Positions 47,811 through 60,206 of a stretch of DNA of 64,000 bases are shown here, one piece after another. The notes beneath the pieces are model-generated. The model was not told where the DNA came from. It did not search any database and saw only the letters and a program-made list of their open reading frames with translations. Position 1 is the stretch's first letter; every line of letters starts with the position of its first letter. The position numbers and the translations under genes are program-made. The stretch is from Panorpa germanica (Eukaryota; Arthropoda; Insecta; Mecoptera; Panorpidae). The stretch covers positions 24,906,535 to 24,970,534 of the forward strand of contig OY783203.1 in assembly GCA_963678705.1 (NCBI GenBank). Direction: 5' to 3'.

Positions 47811-50800
47811 GTATATTCAGAGCCGCCATGTGAAATGTTTTTTACTAAGCAAACACTGGTTTTGCTGACTGAAATGGCAGTCTCACAACGGAACTAACAG
47901 ATCAGAACTAACAGATTTTTCAACACTGGTACCACTATATTGCATGGGTAACACTGAAGAATATAATTATCGACAATGATCAGCAAAAATCGTGAACAAC
48001 CATCAAAATTCAAATACGCACATGGATGCTTATGTCAAAATTCAGCTAGTGCGAACCTTGTGTATAAATATTTTAAAATAAGCGAGACTAGAATAATGTG
48101 GTTCATCTACCAGTGTTGTGTGAGGACCCAAGCACAAGAAATACTTGTAAGTACAAACATTTCACATTACATTTTTCTATAATCAAATCACAAAAATAAA
48201 ATCTTCCTTGTATAATCAATGACAATGAATTTGGATCATAATCATTTCTATATCTTGAATAAATAATGTTGAACACTCGTTATTTTCAAAGGATTTATCG
48301 TTGATGCAACAGTATGTGACCAACTCAAAGTCAACATCAAAGCCATGGAGAATTTAATAGAAGAAAGCACTCGAAACAATTCAAATCTTTAAGGTAATAA
48401 TTTCTGCACTTAGTATTTAAAGTAATACATTAAAAACAAAATATAAGACTTTAGTAATAACATCTTTTATCATTTTTATCAGGTGCAGTATTCAGCGATA
48501 ACAGTATATGAAGTTTCTCATATTATGAAGTACAACAGAAATTAAATTTTTGGATAACAGTTACACATATGTTTTACCACATGGAAACCTATTTGTGCAG
48601 AATATGAAAAAGTCATAAAGTCATACCCGAAGAACATTCCCGGGACACTTAACTAACCGACATGTCAAGAAGAACATAATTTCGACATTGAAAACATGTA
48701 GTAGACATGCAGTACAAATATTAAGTCAATGAGTAAGAATACATTTACTTCAAATGTCTTCTGGTACATTTATTTATATTACAAACAATTATATTTTCTT
48801 GAACCTTATCCTTGATTATTTTATTTTTCAATGTAGGTCTACAAGATAACTCGTTGAAAAATATACTAACGATACTGGAGAATTCCATATCCTTTGCGAT
48901 AATTTGTTCGATCGTTTAAATGGTTTTACTCAGAAACAGAAGGATAAAGTAAGAAAACCATCATGGATCACACTACAAGAAAATTCACCACACAAAGCGT
49001 TTTGGAAGAAATATTTAAGCACTATTAGAAATATGGAAGCAACGACTTTAAAGACTGGCCAACAGCAATAAAATTACGTGTCTTAAGAATTTCGCATCGA
49101 TAGTATCAAAGTTTTTTGGAATAGGCTGTAGCCTATTTTAGGTACTTTTGGTTATTATAAATTTTTATTGAAACATGTAAACCAAGACGCGCACTTGAAC
49201 ATTTCTTTGGAGAGGTAAAGTCCCGTAATGGTAGGAGTGTTATACCGAGTACTTATCAGTTTTGCTTGTCCTCATTTACTTTTAATAATATATTTAAGTG
49301 GACCTAAGGCTTTTGGTACAAATTGTCAATATGATTTTGGCAAATGTTTTGATAAACTTACTAGTTTCCTAACACAAGCAAATTGATACTGATAACTATA
49401 TTGCCATCGAAAATCCGATAGACCCAGTATACTGTGCCCCTGAGGAGCACTCGGTATACAATACTCTTACTATGCAAATACTATGAAAGAACTAAAACCA
49501 TAATGTGACAAATGTATAGAAGATATGTATATATCTGGTAAGGGTTTGATTAATATAATTCAATAGACCTATTCTTTTTTTTAAGGTGCTTCATGTGATA
49601 TTTTTTAGACGAATATTTGAGGATAGCTCTTGAAAATGATACTAGTACAAATTTTGACGCTGCTAGAAACATATTAAGGAACCTTATACTGAATATTTGC
49701 TACTACAAGTGATTTGCTCTAACTATGCTGCTTTATGTGGAGAACAAAACAAAATACGAAACTATGCTGGTGAAAAATATCTTTCAAACAGCTACTAGAA
49801 CTATGTCAAATAAATGGTGAGGCATTATGTATACCTTGCTGAAAGGAAATGATGTACGCTTTGATTTAGACTAAATGCAAATGGGGGCTACTGGTTTTAA
49901 TTAAGCTAGAATTAAAGGTATACGTGCCTAACTTAGTACACTAACGTTGACACTATTATGTTCTGTTTAGCATTTCTTTTTCTATTGCATTATACTTTTT
50001 TTTTACACAGTTTCTTTTAAACTCAAAATGTTTTTATTTTTTTTTATTTTTCCTATGGTTTCAGGCAATAAGCTTCTTACATAATTAAGTCAATAATTAA
50101 TTAAGACATGTAATAGAAACATTCCAGTGAATGCTCTTTTGTTTTTATATACAATATGCTGCTATAATTGAACATTATTCCCTATCGGGGACCTAAAACT
50201 AAATCTACTGGTTGATATCGCCTTAATCTGCGGGGTTCCCTGTTCTCACACACGTTCAGTTGATTCGCCAATGCATTGGGATGGTTAATTAGTCTATCAC
50301 TATATTTTGCACTGTATTGGTATATTTCATCTTTGATGGATGATATTGCGATGTCTTTTAGGATGACTTTGTTAGTGACGTAGTATGGTGCATCTACAAT
50401 AAGTCTTAGTACTTTATTTTGGACACGCTAGATTATGGCTATTTTGGAGTTGCATGCAGTACCCCAAAGCTGAATTCCGTAAATCCAGATGGGTTTCAGA
50501 ATGGTTTTATATATAAGTATTTTGTTGTCCAGAGAAAGTTTTGACTTTCGACCAATTATCCAATACATTTTCCTGATTTTAAGACCAAGCTGCTTACGCT
50601 TTGTAAAAATGTGCTTTTGCCAGGTAAGCCATCTGTCCAAATGTATTCCGAGATATTTAGCGTCATTGGATTGTGGAATACACAATTATTTATTTTCACT
50701 AGCGGGCAAGTTTCTCTGCGTGTGGAAAATGTTACATGCGTTGATTTAGTTTCGTCTCCTTTTATTCTCCATTTCTTGAGCCATTCTTGAATCATATTAA

Positions 50801-52625
50801 GGTTAATCTGTAGATTCCGTGATGCTGATACTGGGTCTGTATGTGATGCTAATATATTGCAGCATCGTCTGCAAAAGTAACAACTGTATTTTCTGTTGTA
50901 GTTGGCAAGTCGGAAGTGTACAGAAGGTATAGTGTTGGTCCTAGGACATTTCCCTGAGGGACTGCTGATTGGATTGGTTTCAATTCAGTACATTCACTAC
51001 CTATTTTAACCATGAAGTGCCTATTAGTCATATATGATCTCAATAGTTGATATTCCTGGTACGGAAGTATTTTTTTCAGTTTGTATTGAAGGCATATGTG
51101 GCACACTTTGTCGAATGCTTGGACTATATCTAGAAAATATTTTCTCAAATAATTTCGATAGTATCAGCATTAAACTTATGGGCCTATAGGAAGTCACCTC
51201 TTTCGGTTTTGTCCCAGGTTACGGAGTCATGATTATTTGAGCAACCTTCCAACTATTTGAACAATAGTTAGTTTTAAGAATTGCATTAAAAATGAAAGTA
51301 ATTAGTTTTATACATTTCTTAAATAGTTCGAATATTATCTTTCCCGTGATTAGGTCAAAACCGGGTGATTTCCTAATATTAATTTCTTTTACTATTGTTT
51401 CACAAGTTTTCTTGATTTCAATTTTTCTGTGAGGAAAATCTAATTGGAAATGGCTGTCCTGAAATTCCAATATAACATTTTCTTCATCTGCTGTCGTTTC
51501 TGAAGGATACGGTTTGAATACTTCCTGCAGATGATTAGCAAACATCGCAGCCTTTTGTTCCGTCATTCCTTGCCCATTTATTTTTATCATCTTTAATAGG
51601 AGAGTTGTGTATTTCTGGTTTTTTAAGCTTCCTTGTAGCTTTCCATAGCGAGTACTCTGTAGCTACAGATGGTGTTAAATGTTCAAGGTATTCTTGAATA
51701 CATTGATTATTGTGCTCCACTATCAATTCCTTTAGGTCTTTTATTGCTCTATTTAGTTTATTTTTATTAGCAGGTGATTTACATAGTTGCCATTGTTTAC
51801 GTAAATGTTTTTTCTCAATTATTTTCTCCTTAATGAGTAGGGGCACATCATTCTTCTTCCCTTGCATAGCTTTATGCGTGGGAGTAGCAAACCATGCTGC
51901 TTCTTGGATGTTTCTGGTAAGGTGTTCTAATGCTATTTCAATTTCCAGTTTAGTTTTCAGTGTTATACTTAACGAAATTGACTCATCTAGCTTTGATCTA
52001 AAAAGGTCCCAGTGAGTTCGATTATTGTGCAAGGATGGCCTAGTTTCTCTACTGTGTATTTCCTCGTATACAGTAATAATCAGTGGAGAGTGAACTGATG
52101 ACAAATCCAAGCAGGATTCCGCTGTACACTTTTTCGGATCAACATATTTAGTGATACAAAAATCGATCACATCCGGAACTTTCTTTTAGTCAGAAGGTCA
52201 GTAAGTTGGTTCGTAAGTTGAGATTGATTTTAGATTTTTAGCACTCATTGCTTTTACTAGTTCTTTACCCTTTTGATTAGTTAATGTCGACCCCATGTTG
52301 GGTGCTTGGCGTTATAGTCACTCCCTGCCACAAATTTGTTACCCAGCGTTTCAAGAAAGGTCACGTAGTGTTCCTTCTTGTTGTGTTTTGATGGATAATA
52401 AATTGCTCAGATTGTTACTGGGCTCACTTCATTTTCTATAGTAATACTGGTGGCCTGTAAATTATCTATTACAAACTTCTCTCTTTCATGATGTGCAAAA
52501 CTATATTTTATAATTATTGCACTTCCACCATGTGCCTTACCATCCGGATGTCTAGTGTGATATATTTTATATTTTGGAATACTAATGTAATGCCGTTCAG
52601 TGAAATGGGTCTCTGATACAATCAC

Positions 52626-52652
52626 GATATATATATATATATATATATATAT
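52626..52652. repeat. (TA)n repeat inside LINE ORF2
   Basis: About 13 TA units fall in the endonuclease region and translate as alternating Ile-Tyr (IYIYIYIYI) just before VIVSETHF, without breaking the frame. Confidence 0.85.
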
Positions 52653-53924
52653 GTCTTCTTGGTCAAATAAAAAAGTTTTTAGTTCTCGAGAGTGTTGGTG
52701 TAAACCGTTTGCGTTCCAAATAGACAATTTAACTTTCGTTGTTATACTGTCATTAAGCCAATTTACTAACTACGATAAGTAGGTTGAGCATCGTCCCATC
52801 TGTTCTATGAGTCTGGTAAGCATTTCTTTAAGCTTAACCATATTGCTGTCTGATTAGGTGCTTGTTGGTATTATTTGATCATTAACAGCTCGGGCATATG
52901 ATACTCCAGTTCTTATTTGGCTTTCTAGGGTGGGTTGAGCTTGAGTTTGATTGTTCTTCTTTTCACGTACTGTAGGACATAATTTCTGTTGCAATTGGTT
53001 GTGAACTTCGCATCCTCTGTAGTTTGCTGGGTGATTTCCTCCACAATTGGCGCATTTGACTTGGTTGTCTTTTATTTAGCGGAAGCAATTTATTGTCTCA
53101 TGTTGCTCAGCACATTTTACGCATTTATATACTTTGCGACTGTATGCTTTAGTATGCCCAAATGCATGACATCTTGTACATTGGGGAATTATTATTTTGG
53201 TACGTGGTAGTTCGCATTTAATAATATTATAATCAAGTTTTTCTATGTTGTAAACTTCTTTGTTGTTTACACTAGTTTTTAGGTCTACATAAAACATAGG
53301 TAGAGGTAATTTGGTGACTCTGTGTTTTATAATATGAATGTTCACTGCTTCGTCGCCAAGATCCAAGAGCGCTGATTTTATTGCTTTCACTTCTGTTCCG
53401 TGGTATGAGCCTCTTAGTACAAACCTAAATGTTTTTTCACTTTTTGGTCTAAAGGTGTGGTATTGGGTGTTCTTATCATTCAACTCCTTTATAAGTGTTT
53501 TAAAGTGTTTGGCCTCAAAAACTTGAACTTGAACTGTTTCAAAGCTAGTGGATTTGACTTGTAATTTATAGCATCAGTGTATGGAGTTACGGGTGGAGGT
53601 TTGGGTGTAATGGTTGTGTTGTTTGATTCATTGGTAACACGCTCTTTTCTGATTTCTATGTTTTCTCGTTCCTTTTCTGTCAGGCATTCAAAACTGTTAT
53701 TGGTTTACTCAGCCAATAGTCGGCTAGTTTTGTTTGTTTCCTGGCATTCAGCACTTCGGGACTTCTTAGTCTTTTCTTGTGTTGGACGGTTATCCAACGG
53801 TTGGATGGAGATTGCACACTTTGGGGTATTGTCTCTGGGATAGTGTCCGTTTTATTACAGCTGTTTGTTTTATCGGTTTACGGCGGACTTCTGATCAAGA
53901 TTTTAATAATTATTGGCTCACAAT

Positions 53925-54793
53925 CACTGGCGTTGCTAGGTATGGGCGAGTCGGTGCAGTGCACCGGGGCCCCCACGCTCAGGGGGCCCTCAGACTTTTA
54001 TAACTTATATTTATATTTTAACGGTTTCACAGTGAAGTAATACTCTTAGTAAATAGTTATTCCCGACAATATATACAACACTTTTATAACAAAAACATAA
54101 ACAATATGAAAAATTCTAAATGGGAATGAATTTTTTTTATTGAGAGTGTATTTCATACTCACTTGTGTACAAATTTATCGCTGAACATGAGGGAGGGGGG
54201 AAGCACGGGCCAGGCAAGGGTCTAAGTCTATTACGTAATTCTCTCAGGCAGAGGTACGGTTATGTTGAGATTAAGCTGAAACAAAAGTAGCTGCAGGATT
54301 GTACTTAGAGTCTTAGAGCCCAATATCGCTAACAATATACAGAAAAGGCAGATGTATATTTCCTTTGGTCTACTATTAAAACATCATAATAATTGATCTG
54401 GATAAGATAGAAAGAGTGACATAAGTGCACATAATTTGGTGCAAAATAGTATACCCGGTAGTGAAGAAAGTAGGATATTTCAGTCCGCGTGTTTGCCACC
54501 CCTGCCTTCGGATAGGGGTCAGTTTTACACGCGGGTTGAAATGTCTTACTTTCTTCCCTCGGTGTGTAATATACTATTAATGTTTTATGTACAATAAATG
54601 TTTTACATACATACATGCATACATCTTTTGATTTACTTCGTTTTATTGCAGCTGATGATAAACTAATAGCTTTGTACCTTTAAAGTATTTATATATATGT
54701 ATTTATATCTGACTTGAAAAACCTAAACAGTTTAGTTAGGGGCCCAGATTCTTTTCTTGCACCGGGGCCCTTGGTTACCTAGCTACGCCACTG
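53925..54793. mobile_element. hAT-type non-autonomous element inside the LINE
   Basis: 869 bp. The ends CACTGGCGTTGCTAGG and CCTAGCTACGCCACTG match those of the element at 27965-29047, as do the CACCGGGGCCC blocks just inside. The flanks CTCACAAT and ATCACAAT are an 8-bp target duplication with one mismatch. No transposase remnant is seen inside. Confidence 0.82.
54445..54580. mobile_element. Small palindromic element inside the hAT-type element
   Basis: About 135 bp. ATAGTATACCCGGTAGTGAA and GAAAGTAGGATATTTCAGTC on the left are mirrored with mismatches on the right, where the sequence ends GGTGTGTAATATACTAT. The loop is GC-rich. It is absent from the related element at 27965-29047. Confidence 0.65.
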
Positions 54794-55821
54794 ATCACAA
54801 TTAATTTAGATTTGATTTTATTTTATTCTAAATACAATACACTATTATTATCAGAACAATAATTGTTCACTGCATTTTTTATAGGAATTCAAACTCAAAA
54901 TGTTAACTGATTTATTAATTAGTTAACGTTTTATTATTTACCGATTAATAAATGAAATAAATGCAAAAGACGTTAATAACATATCATTTACTACTATAGT
55001 AATTTGATATGTAACATTATATAATCTTTAATTCGTTGTATTTATTAACGTCATAAAACTTAAATTGTTGTTTATGTATATAAATTTATGGTGTATAAAA
55101 CATATACCTTTAATTATTTGTCAATGTTTTATGGATTTACATATTTTTGAGTTAATAATACTTTTTTAATGAATTTGGATTCTTAATCGAATAATGTAAC
55201 AGTGTATATGAATAATAAAGAATATATTGTTACTAAAATTAAACTGTTTTACTAAAATAGTAATAAGTTTGAATAAGTTGTGAATAAATATTTTTATCAA
55301 GTGCTTAATAACTATTAAAAATTGATGCACTTAAAATATTTTTTCTTTTATTTTAAAATTTTATAATAATTAAATTTGGAATATAGGCTCCTCCTACAAA
55401 AATCTATCTAATTTTCCGTTATGAGACCGCCACTTGTCGAAATGTTTGAAATTTTGTACGAAAAATTTGTTAGAGAGTGTCCGAGCCCTGAGTGACTCAA
55501 TGTCGCCGTAGCAAACCTTAGCCCCGAATCTACCCGAACCGAATGAGAATGGAACTGTGTTGTTAGTGAAAGAACGAACGTGTATACGAGTGAGATAAAA
55601 CAGAAGGCACGAATGAAACTAAACTGGTAGTTGAGCCATGTTCCGTGACTCTATAGAATTTGTAACAATAGCAAAACAGGGGATTCTATTGTGTTATATT
55701 TGATTGTATGTATGTATTTAAATACTTTTCAATAGTATTCGTGAATATCTCTGTTGATGATATCATCATCAAAAGCATGCAATAACAATGCCCTGCGACC
55801 GAGAAATATAGTCGCGGAATA

Positions 55822-57114
55822 GCACATGGGCTGAAAAGTCCCCAAAGGGCCTAACACATAGATGGCGCTAGTTTTATTGCAGTCAGTTAATACTAACCTT
55901 CAAAAGACAGCTGTTAAAATTTCATGATATTCTATTCATTAGTTTGTGAGTTATTGTGCTAAGAGTGACGCTACTTTTGTTATTTTCAAAACAATGGATC
56001 AAAAACAATTTCGTGTTTTAATTTTACACTGCTTCTTGATGGGAAAAAATACCGTTCAAGCAAAGCAATGGCTTGAAAAGCGTTATGGAGACTCCGCTCC
56101 ATCAGAAACAACAATAAACCGTTGGTTTGCTGACTTCAAACGTGGTCCTAGAGACACCGATGATGCAGAACGCAGTGGACGTCCAAATGAGGCGGTAACA
56201 CCAGAAAACATAAAAAAAATCCACAAAATCGTTTTGAATGATCGAAAAGTGAACTTGCGTGAGTTAGCTGACATCGTAAAGATATCAAAAGAACGTATTG
56301 GCTTTATATTGCATGAGCATTTGACTATGAGAAAGCTCTGTTCAAAGTGGGTGCGGCCGCGTTTGCTTACTGTTGACCAAAAACGAGAACGTGTTGATGA
56401 TTCTGAGCAGTGTTTGGCCATGTTTAAACGTAACAAACCGGAATTTTTGCGTCGATATGTGACAATGGATGAAACATGGATCCATCACTTCACTCCGGAA
56501 TCAAAACGATCGTCATCTGAGTGGACAGCAACTGGTGAACCTCGTCCAAAGCGCCCGAAAGCACAACAATCGGCTGGAAAGGTTATGGCCTCGGTATTTT
56601 GGGATGTGCGTGGTGTAATATTCATCGACTATCTAGAGAAAGGAAATACCATTAACAGTGAATATTATATAGCGTTATTGGAGCGTTTGAAGGCCGAAAT
56701 TGCAAAGAAACGACCGCATATGGCAAGGAAAAAATTTTTGTTTCATCAAGACAACGCACCGTGTCACAAGTCAATCAAAACAATGGCAAAACTACATGAA
56801 TTAAACTTCGAATTGCTCCCACATCCACCGTATTCGCCAGATTTGGCTCCCAGCGACTACTGCCTGTTCGCAGACCTGAAAAAAAGGCTCGCCGGTAAGA
56901 AATTTCGCACCAATGAAGAGGTTATCGCTGAAACTGAGGCCTATTTTGAGGCAAAAGATAAATCGTTCTACAAAAGTGGAAATGAAATGTTAGAGCGGCG
57001 CTGGAATGATTGCGTTGCTCTTGATGGAGATTACGTTGATAAATAAAGCTAATTTTGAACTAAAAAAACTGTGTTTTCTTTGTTAGGCTTTTCGGGACTT
57101 TTCAGCCCATGTGT
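55822..57114 (+). mobile_element. Complete mariner transposon
   Basis: 1293 bp, the usual size for mariner. Terminal inverted repeats of about 30 bases start GCACATGGGCTGAAAAGTCC on the left and ACACATGGGCTGAAAAGTCC on the right (reverse complement). They are flanked by TA on both sides (55820-55821 and 57115-57116). Confidence 0.93.
55994..57046 (+). CDS. Mariner transposase, intact frame
   Basis: Cuts and reinserts the element by recognising its terminal repeats. The ATG at 55994 (MDQKQFRVL) is chosen because it matches the family start; an upstream in-frame GTG would add 16 untypical residues. The frame is 350 residues, close to the 345 of Mos1. The N-terminal helix-turn-helix pair covers about residues 1-110, with a linker motif GRPNEAV. 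The catalytic DD34D triad is complete: Asp159 in VTMDETWIHHF, Asp253 in FHQDNAPCH and Asp288 in LAPSDYCLF, with 34 residues between the last two. The marker PHPPYSPDLAPSDY is present. No stop or frameshift. The copy therefore looks recent and possibly active, in contrast to the decayed elements around it. Confidence 0.96.
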   Translation: MDQKQFRVLILHCFLMGKNTVQAKQWLEKRYGDSAPSETTINRWFADFKRGPRDTDDAERSGRPNEAVTPENIKKIHKIVLNDRKVNLRELADIVKISKERIGFILHEHLTMRKLCSKWVRPRLLTVDQKRERVDDSEQCLAMFKRNKPEFLRRYVTMDETWIHHFTPESKRSSSEWTATGEPRPKRPKAQQSAGKVMASVFWDVRGVIFIDYLEKGNTINSEYYIALLERLKAEIAKKRPHMARKKFLFHQDNAPCHKSIKTMAKLHELNFELLPHPPYSPDLAPSDYCLFADLKKRLAGKKFRTNEEVIAETEAYFEAKDKSFYKSGNEMLERRWNDCVALDGDYVDK

Positions 57115-57357
57115 TATATGCTCAAAACCAGTTTAAAATCAGTTTAGTTACGTTCGTGCCGTATGTTTTATCTCACTCGTAAACACGTTTGTTCTCTCAC
57201 TAACAACACAGTTGTAATCACATTCGGTTCGACCAGATTCTGGGCTATAATTTGCAACCGCGTCCTGTGCGGAGGGTCTAACTCACCCATTTAATTGAAA
57301 TTGAATATTCTAATTATCGAAATTGTAAAAAACATTACGTGATGGAAACAGATATTT

Positions 57358-59073
57358 TATTTTTTTATTTCTCCTATTGTTTCAGCAATCTGCAATAGTA
57401 AGTAGGCAATAAGCTTCTTACATGATTAATTAATTAAGACATGTAAGAGAAACATTCCAGTGAATGCTCTCTTGTTTTTATATACAATAAATTAGTATAA
57501 TATTCGCAGTTCGTTCAGTTGATTCGCATTGGGATGGTTGATTAATCTATCACTATATTTTGTGCTGGATAGATATATTTCATTTTTGATGGATGCTATT
57601 GGGATGTCTTTCTGGATGACTTCGTTAGTGACGTAGTATGGTGCATCTACAATGAGTCGTAGTACTTTATTTTGAAATCGCTGAATTATGGCTATATTGG
57701 AGTTGCATGCAGTAAGTCCAGATGGGTTTCAGAATGGTTTTATATATAAGTACTTTGTTGCCCAGAGAGAGTTTTGACTTTCGACCAATTATCCAATACA
57801 TTTTCTTGATGTTAAGACCAAGCTGCTAACGCTTTGTAAAAATATGCTTTTGCCAGGTAAACCTTCTGTCCAAATGTATAACGAGATATTTAGCGTCATT
57901 GGATTGTGGAATTACACAATTATTTATTTTCACAGGCGGGCAAGTTTCTCTGCGCGTGGTAAATGTTACATGCGTTGATTTACTTTTGTTTGCTTTTATT
58001 CGCCATTTCTTGAGCCATTCTTGAATCATATCAAGGTTAATTTGTAGATTCCGTGATGCCGATACTGGGTCTGTGTGTGATGCTAATATAGCAGCATCGT
58101 CTGCAAACGTAGCAACGGTAGTTTCTGTTGTAGTTGGCAAGTCGGAAGTGTACAGAAGGTATAGTGTTGGTCCTAGGACATTTCCCTCAGTACATTTGCT
58201 ACCTATTTTAACCATGAAGTGCCTATTAGTCATATATGATCTCAATAGTTAATGATCTTGGTACGGAACTATTTTTTTTAGTTTATATTGAAGACCTATA
58301 TGCCACACTTTGTCGAAGGCTTGGGCTATGTCTAGAAAAGCTGCTGAACAATATCTTTTGGCATTTAAATCTCTATTAATTGTGTTAACCAACCGATGTA
58401 CTTGTTCTACAGTACCGTGCTTATTGCGGAAGCCAAATTGATGTTCGGGAATTAGCTTTTTTTCATTAATGATACATTTTAACCTCTTAACGTATATTTT
58501 TTCAAATAATTTCGATAGTATCGGCAGTAAACTTATGGGCCTATAGGAAGTAACCTCTTCCGGTTTTTTCCCAGGTTTCGGAATCATAATTATTTGAGCA
58601 ACCTTCCAACTACTTGAATAGTAGTTGGTTCTAAGAATTGCATTAAAAATGAAAGTAATTAGTTTTATACTTTTCTTAGATAGTTCAAATATTATCTTTC
58701 CTGTGATTAGGTCAAAACCGGGTGATTTCCTGATATCGATTTCTTTTACTATTGTTTCCCAAGTCTCCTTGGTTGCAATTTTTCTATGAGGAAAGTCCAT
58801 TTGGAAAGGGTTGTCCAGAAAATCCAAAATACCATTTTCTTCTTCTGCTGCCGTTTCTGAAGGATACGGTTTGAATACTTCCTGCAGATGATTAGCAAAC
58901 ATCGGAGCCTTTTCTTTGTCATTCCTTGCCCATTTATTTTTGTCATCTTTGATAGGAGGGTTGTGTATCTCTGGTCTTTTAATCTTCCTTGTTGCTTTCC
59001 ACAGCGAGTACTCCGTAGCTTCCGATGGTGTTAAATTTTTAAGATATTCTTGAATACATTGGTTATTATGCTC
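57358..59073 (-). mobile_element. Jockey-like LINE, 5'-truncated copy
   Basis: Same family as 50033-54890. The target duplication AACAGATATTT is at 57347-57357 and 59074-59084. A T-rich run at 57358-57373 is the tail. The minus strand encodes the ORF2 linker and RT: segment 58902-58249 has KSPGFDLITGKII, SYRPISLLPILSKLFEKI, EHQFGFRNKHGT and CSAAFLDIAQAFDKVWH. Segment 58245-57826 has NVLGPTLYLLYTSDLP and FADDAAIL. A short deletion removes the PQG part between the two segments. Dead copy. Confidence 0.85.
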
Positions 59074-59084
59074 AACAGATATTT

Positions 59085-59756
59085 GAATAACAACGATTTA
59101 ATATCAAATTATTAATTTATTTTTCTGCTTAAAAATAATTTAATTTAAAGATGGATTTTCTTATTTTTATTTTTACATGAGCATTTGTTGTATGTAAATT
59201 TTTATATAAATGTTATAGCGGATTATAATTAGGAAATTTCCTATGCCTTTATTGAATAATTTGCCAATTCTTACATGTTGTGCTTTTTTTATTTTCTTTA
59301 AAATCGGTATATGGTATAAGTACTATAAACCGTAAAGCTTCAAAGCTCTCGCTCACTGTGTCGTTAATATAATGAATTAAAAATAAAGTTTTATTATTTC
59401 CCATAATTCCACCATGATGAATTTCTTAAAGTGTAAAAAAATGATAATGAAGCTATTCGTTAAACATGAAGAAATCGAAAAACCAGTTAAAATATATTAC
59501 ATGTGATTATAGTGTGGCATATATTCCAGGCGTACGGAGTGCAAATTTTTACAAATGTAACATTTTATGAAATATATACGAGTAAATTAATTAATAATTA
59601 ATACAAGTATCGCTTGCTATTGATTGAATCTGGCATATGAATAGCTATAAAGTGCAGACCACATGTAAAAGAAATCGAGACGGTTCACAAGTTACACAAG
59701 TGCCCTTTACACCAATGTAAGTTATACGTAGTACAAACAACTAATATGTTTTTAAG
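59085..59756. other. Intergenic stretch
   Basis: AT-rich, nothing recognisable. Confidence 0.35.
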
Positions 59757-60206
59757 GGATGTTTTTTAAATTTTGATTGAAATAAAACTTAATATATGTA
59801 TATTGGCGTTTTAATTTTTTGAAATATCCAAAAGGTGACGGAGTTATATCTACATCATATTTAAATTACAGATTTGGCGCATGTTTTAGCTTTGCATAAG
59901 ACGTCACAGAAGAAAAAAGTATGGAGGTTATTTTTCATTTTTCACAACCATCGTTATATAATACTTCATGTGATACACAACTTAGCTTTTAGTAGTAAAT
60001 GACACATCACACATACACTCGTTTGTTATTCTATTTTATAAAGAGATAGCAAATTAACGGACGTGATGTATTATGAATTGTAATTTCCTATAACATTGGG
60101 ACAAAATTACTATTGTAATTGTTATTATCTCTCAAAATATAGAAAGGTATTAAAAAATACACATAAACAGACATTTGAAGTTCTGACAACCAAATTTATC
60201 AATAAA

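Larger units (their letters stand above)
50033..54890 (-). mobile_element. Jockey-like LINE, near full length but dead
   Basis: Flanked by a 14-bp target duplication AAACTCAAAATGTT (50019-50032 and 54891-54904). Copy A of the P-like element carries this word only once, at about 6292, which confirms the insertion. The T-rich run at 50031-50050 is the tail. Minus-strand ORF1 (about 53900-53076) has a PRE_C2HC-like block and two zinc knuckles (CTRCHAFGH and CVKCAEQHETINC). ORF2 has endonuclease parts (MSIWNANGL, VSETHF) at 52727-52407, then a linker (52170-51219) and reverse-transcriptase motifs with VPQGNVLGP and FADDAAIY at 51148-50849. The C-terminal part continues to 50428. Stops and frameshifts separate these pieces. 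It is interrupted at 53925 by a hAT-type element. Confidence 0.85.
47811..55485 (+). mobile_element. Degenerate P-element-like transposon, copy C, split by a LINE
   Basis: The parts 47870-50032 and 54891-55390 align to copy A (about 4140-6305 and 6292-6810). Decayed coding blocks appear in the same order: near 49180-49290 the sequence still recalls the QDALEHFFGQ region. The right terminus (55400-55485) is the reverse complement of the left terminus of copy A (GACACTCACTAACAAAT, CGACAAGTGG, CATAACGGA). No frame survives. The LINE at 50033-54890 interrupts it. Confidence 0.72.
55490..57285. repeat. Element X with inverted arms, split by a mariner
   Basis: The left arm (about 55495-55650) and right arm (about 57120-57285) are inverted copies (AACTGTGTTGTTAGTGA; GAGTGAGATAAAACA; GCACGAATGAAACTAAACTG against its variant complement). 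The same arm occurs alone at 35296-35580. The mariner at 55822-57114 sits between the arms. The boundaries are approximate. Confidence 0.6.
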
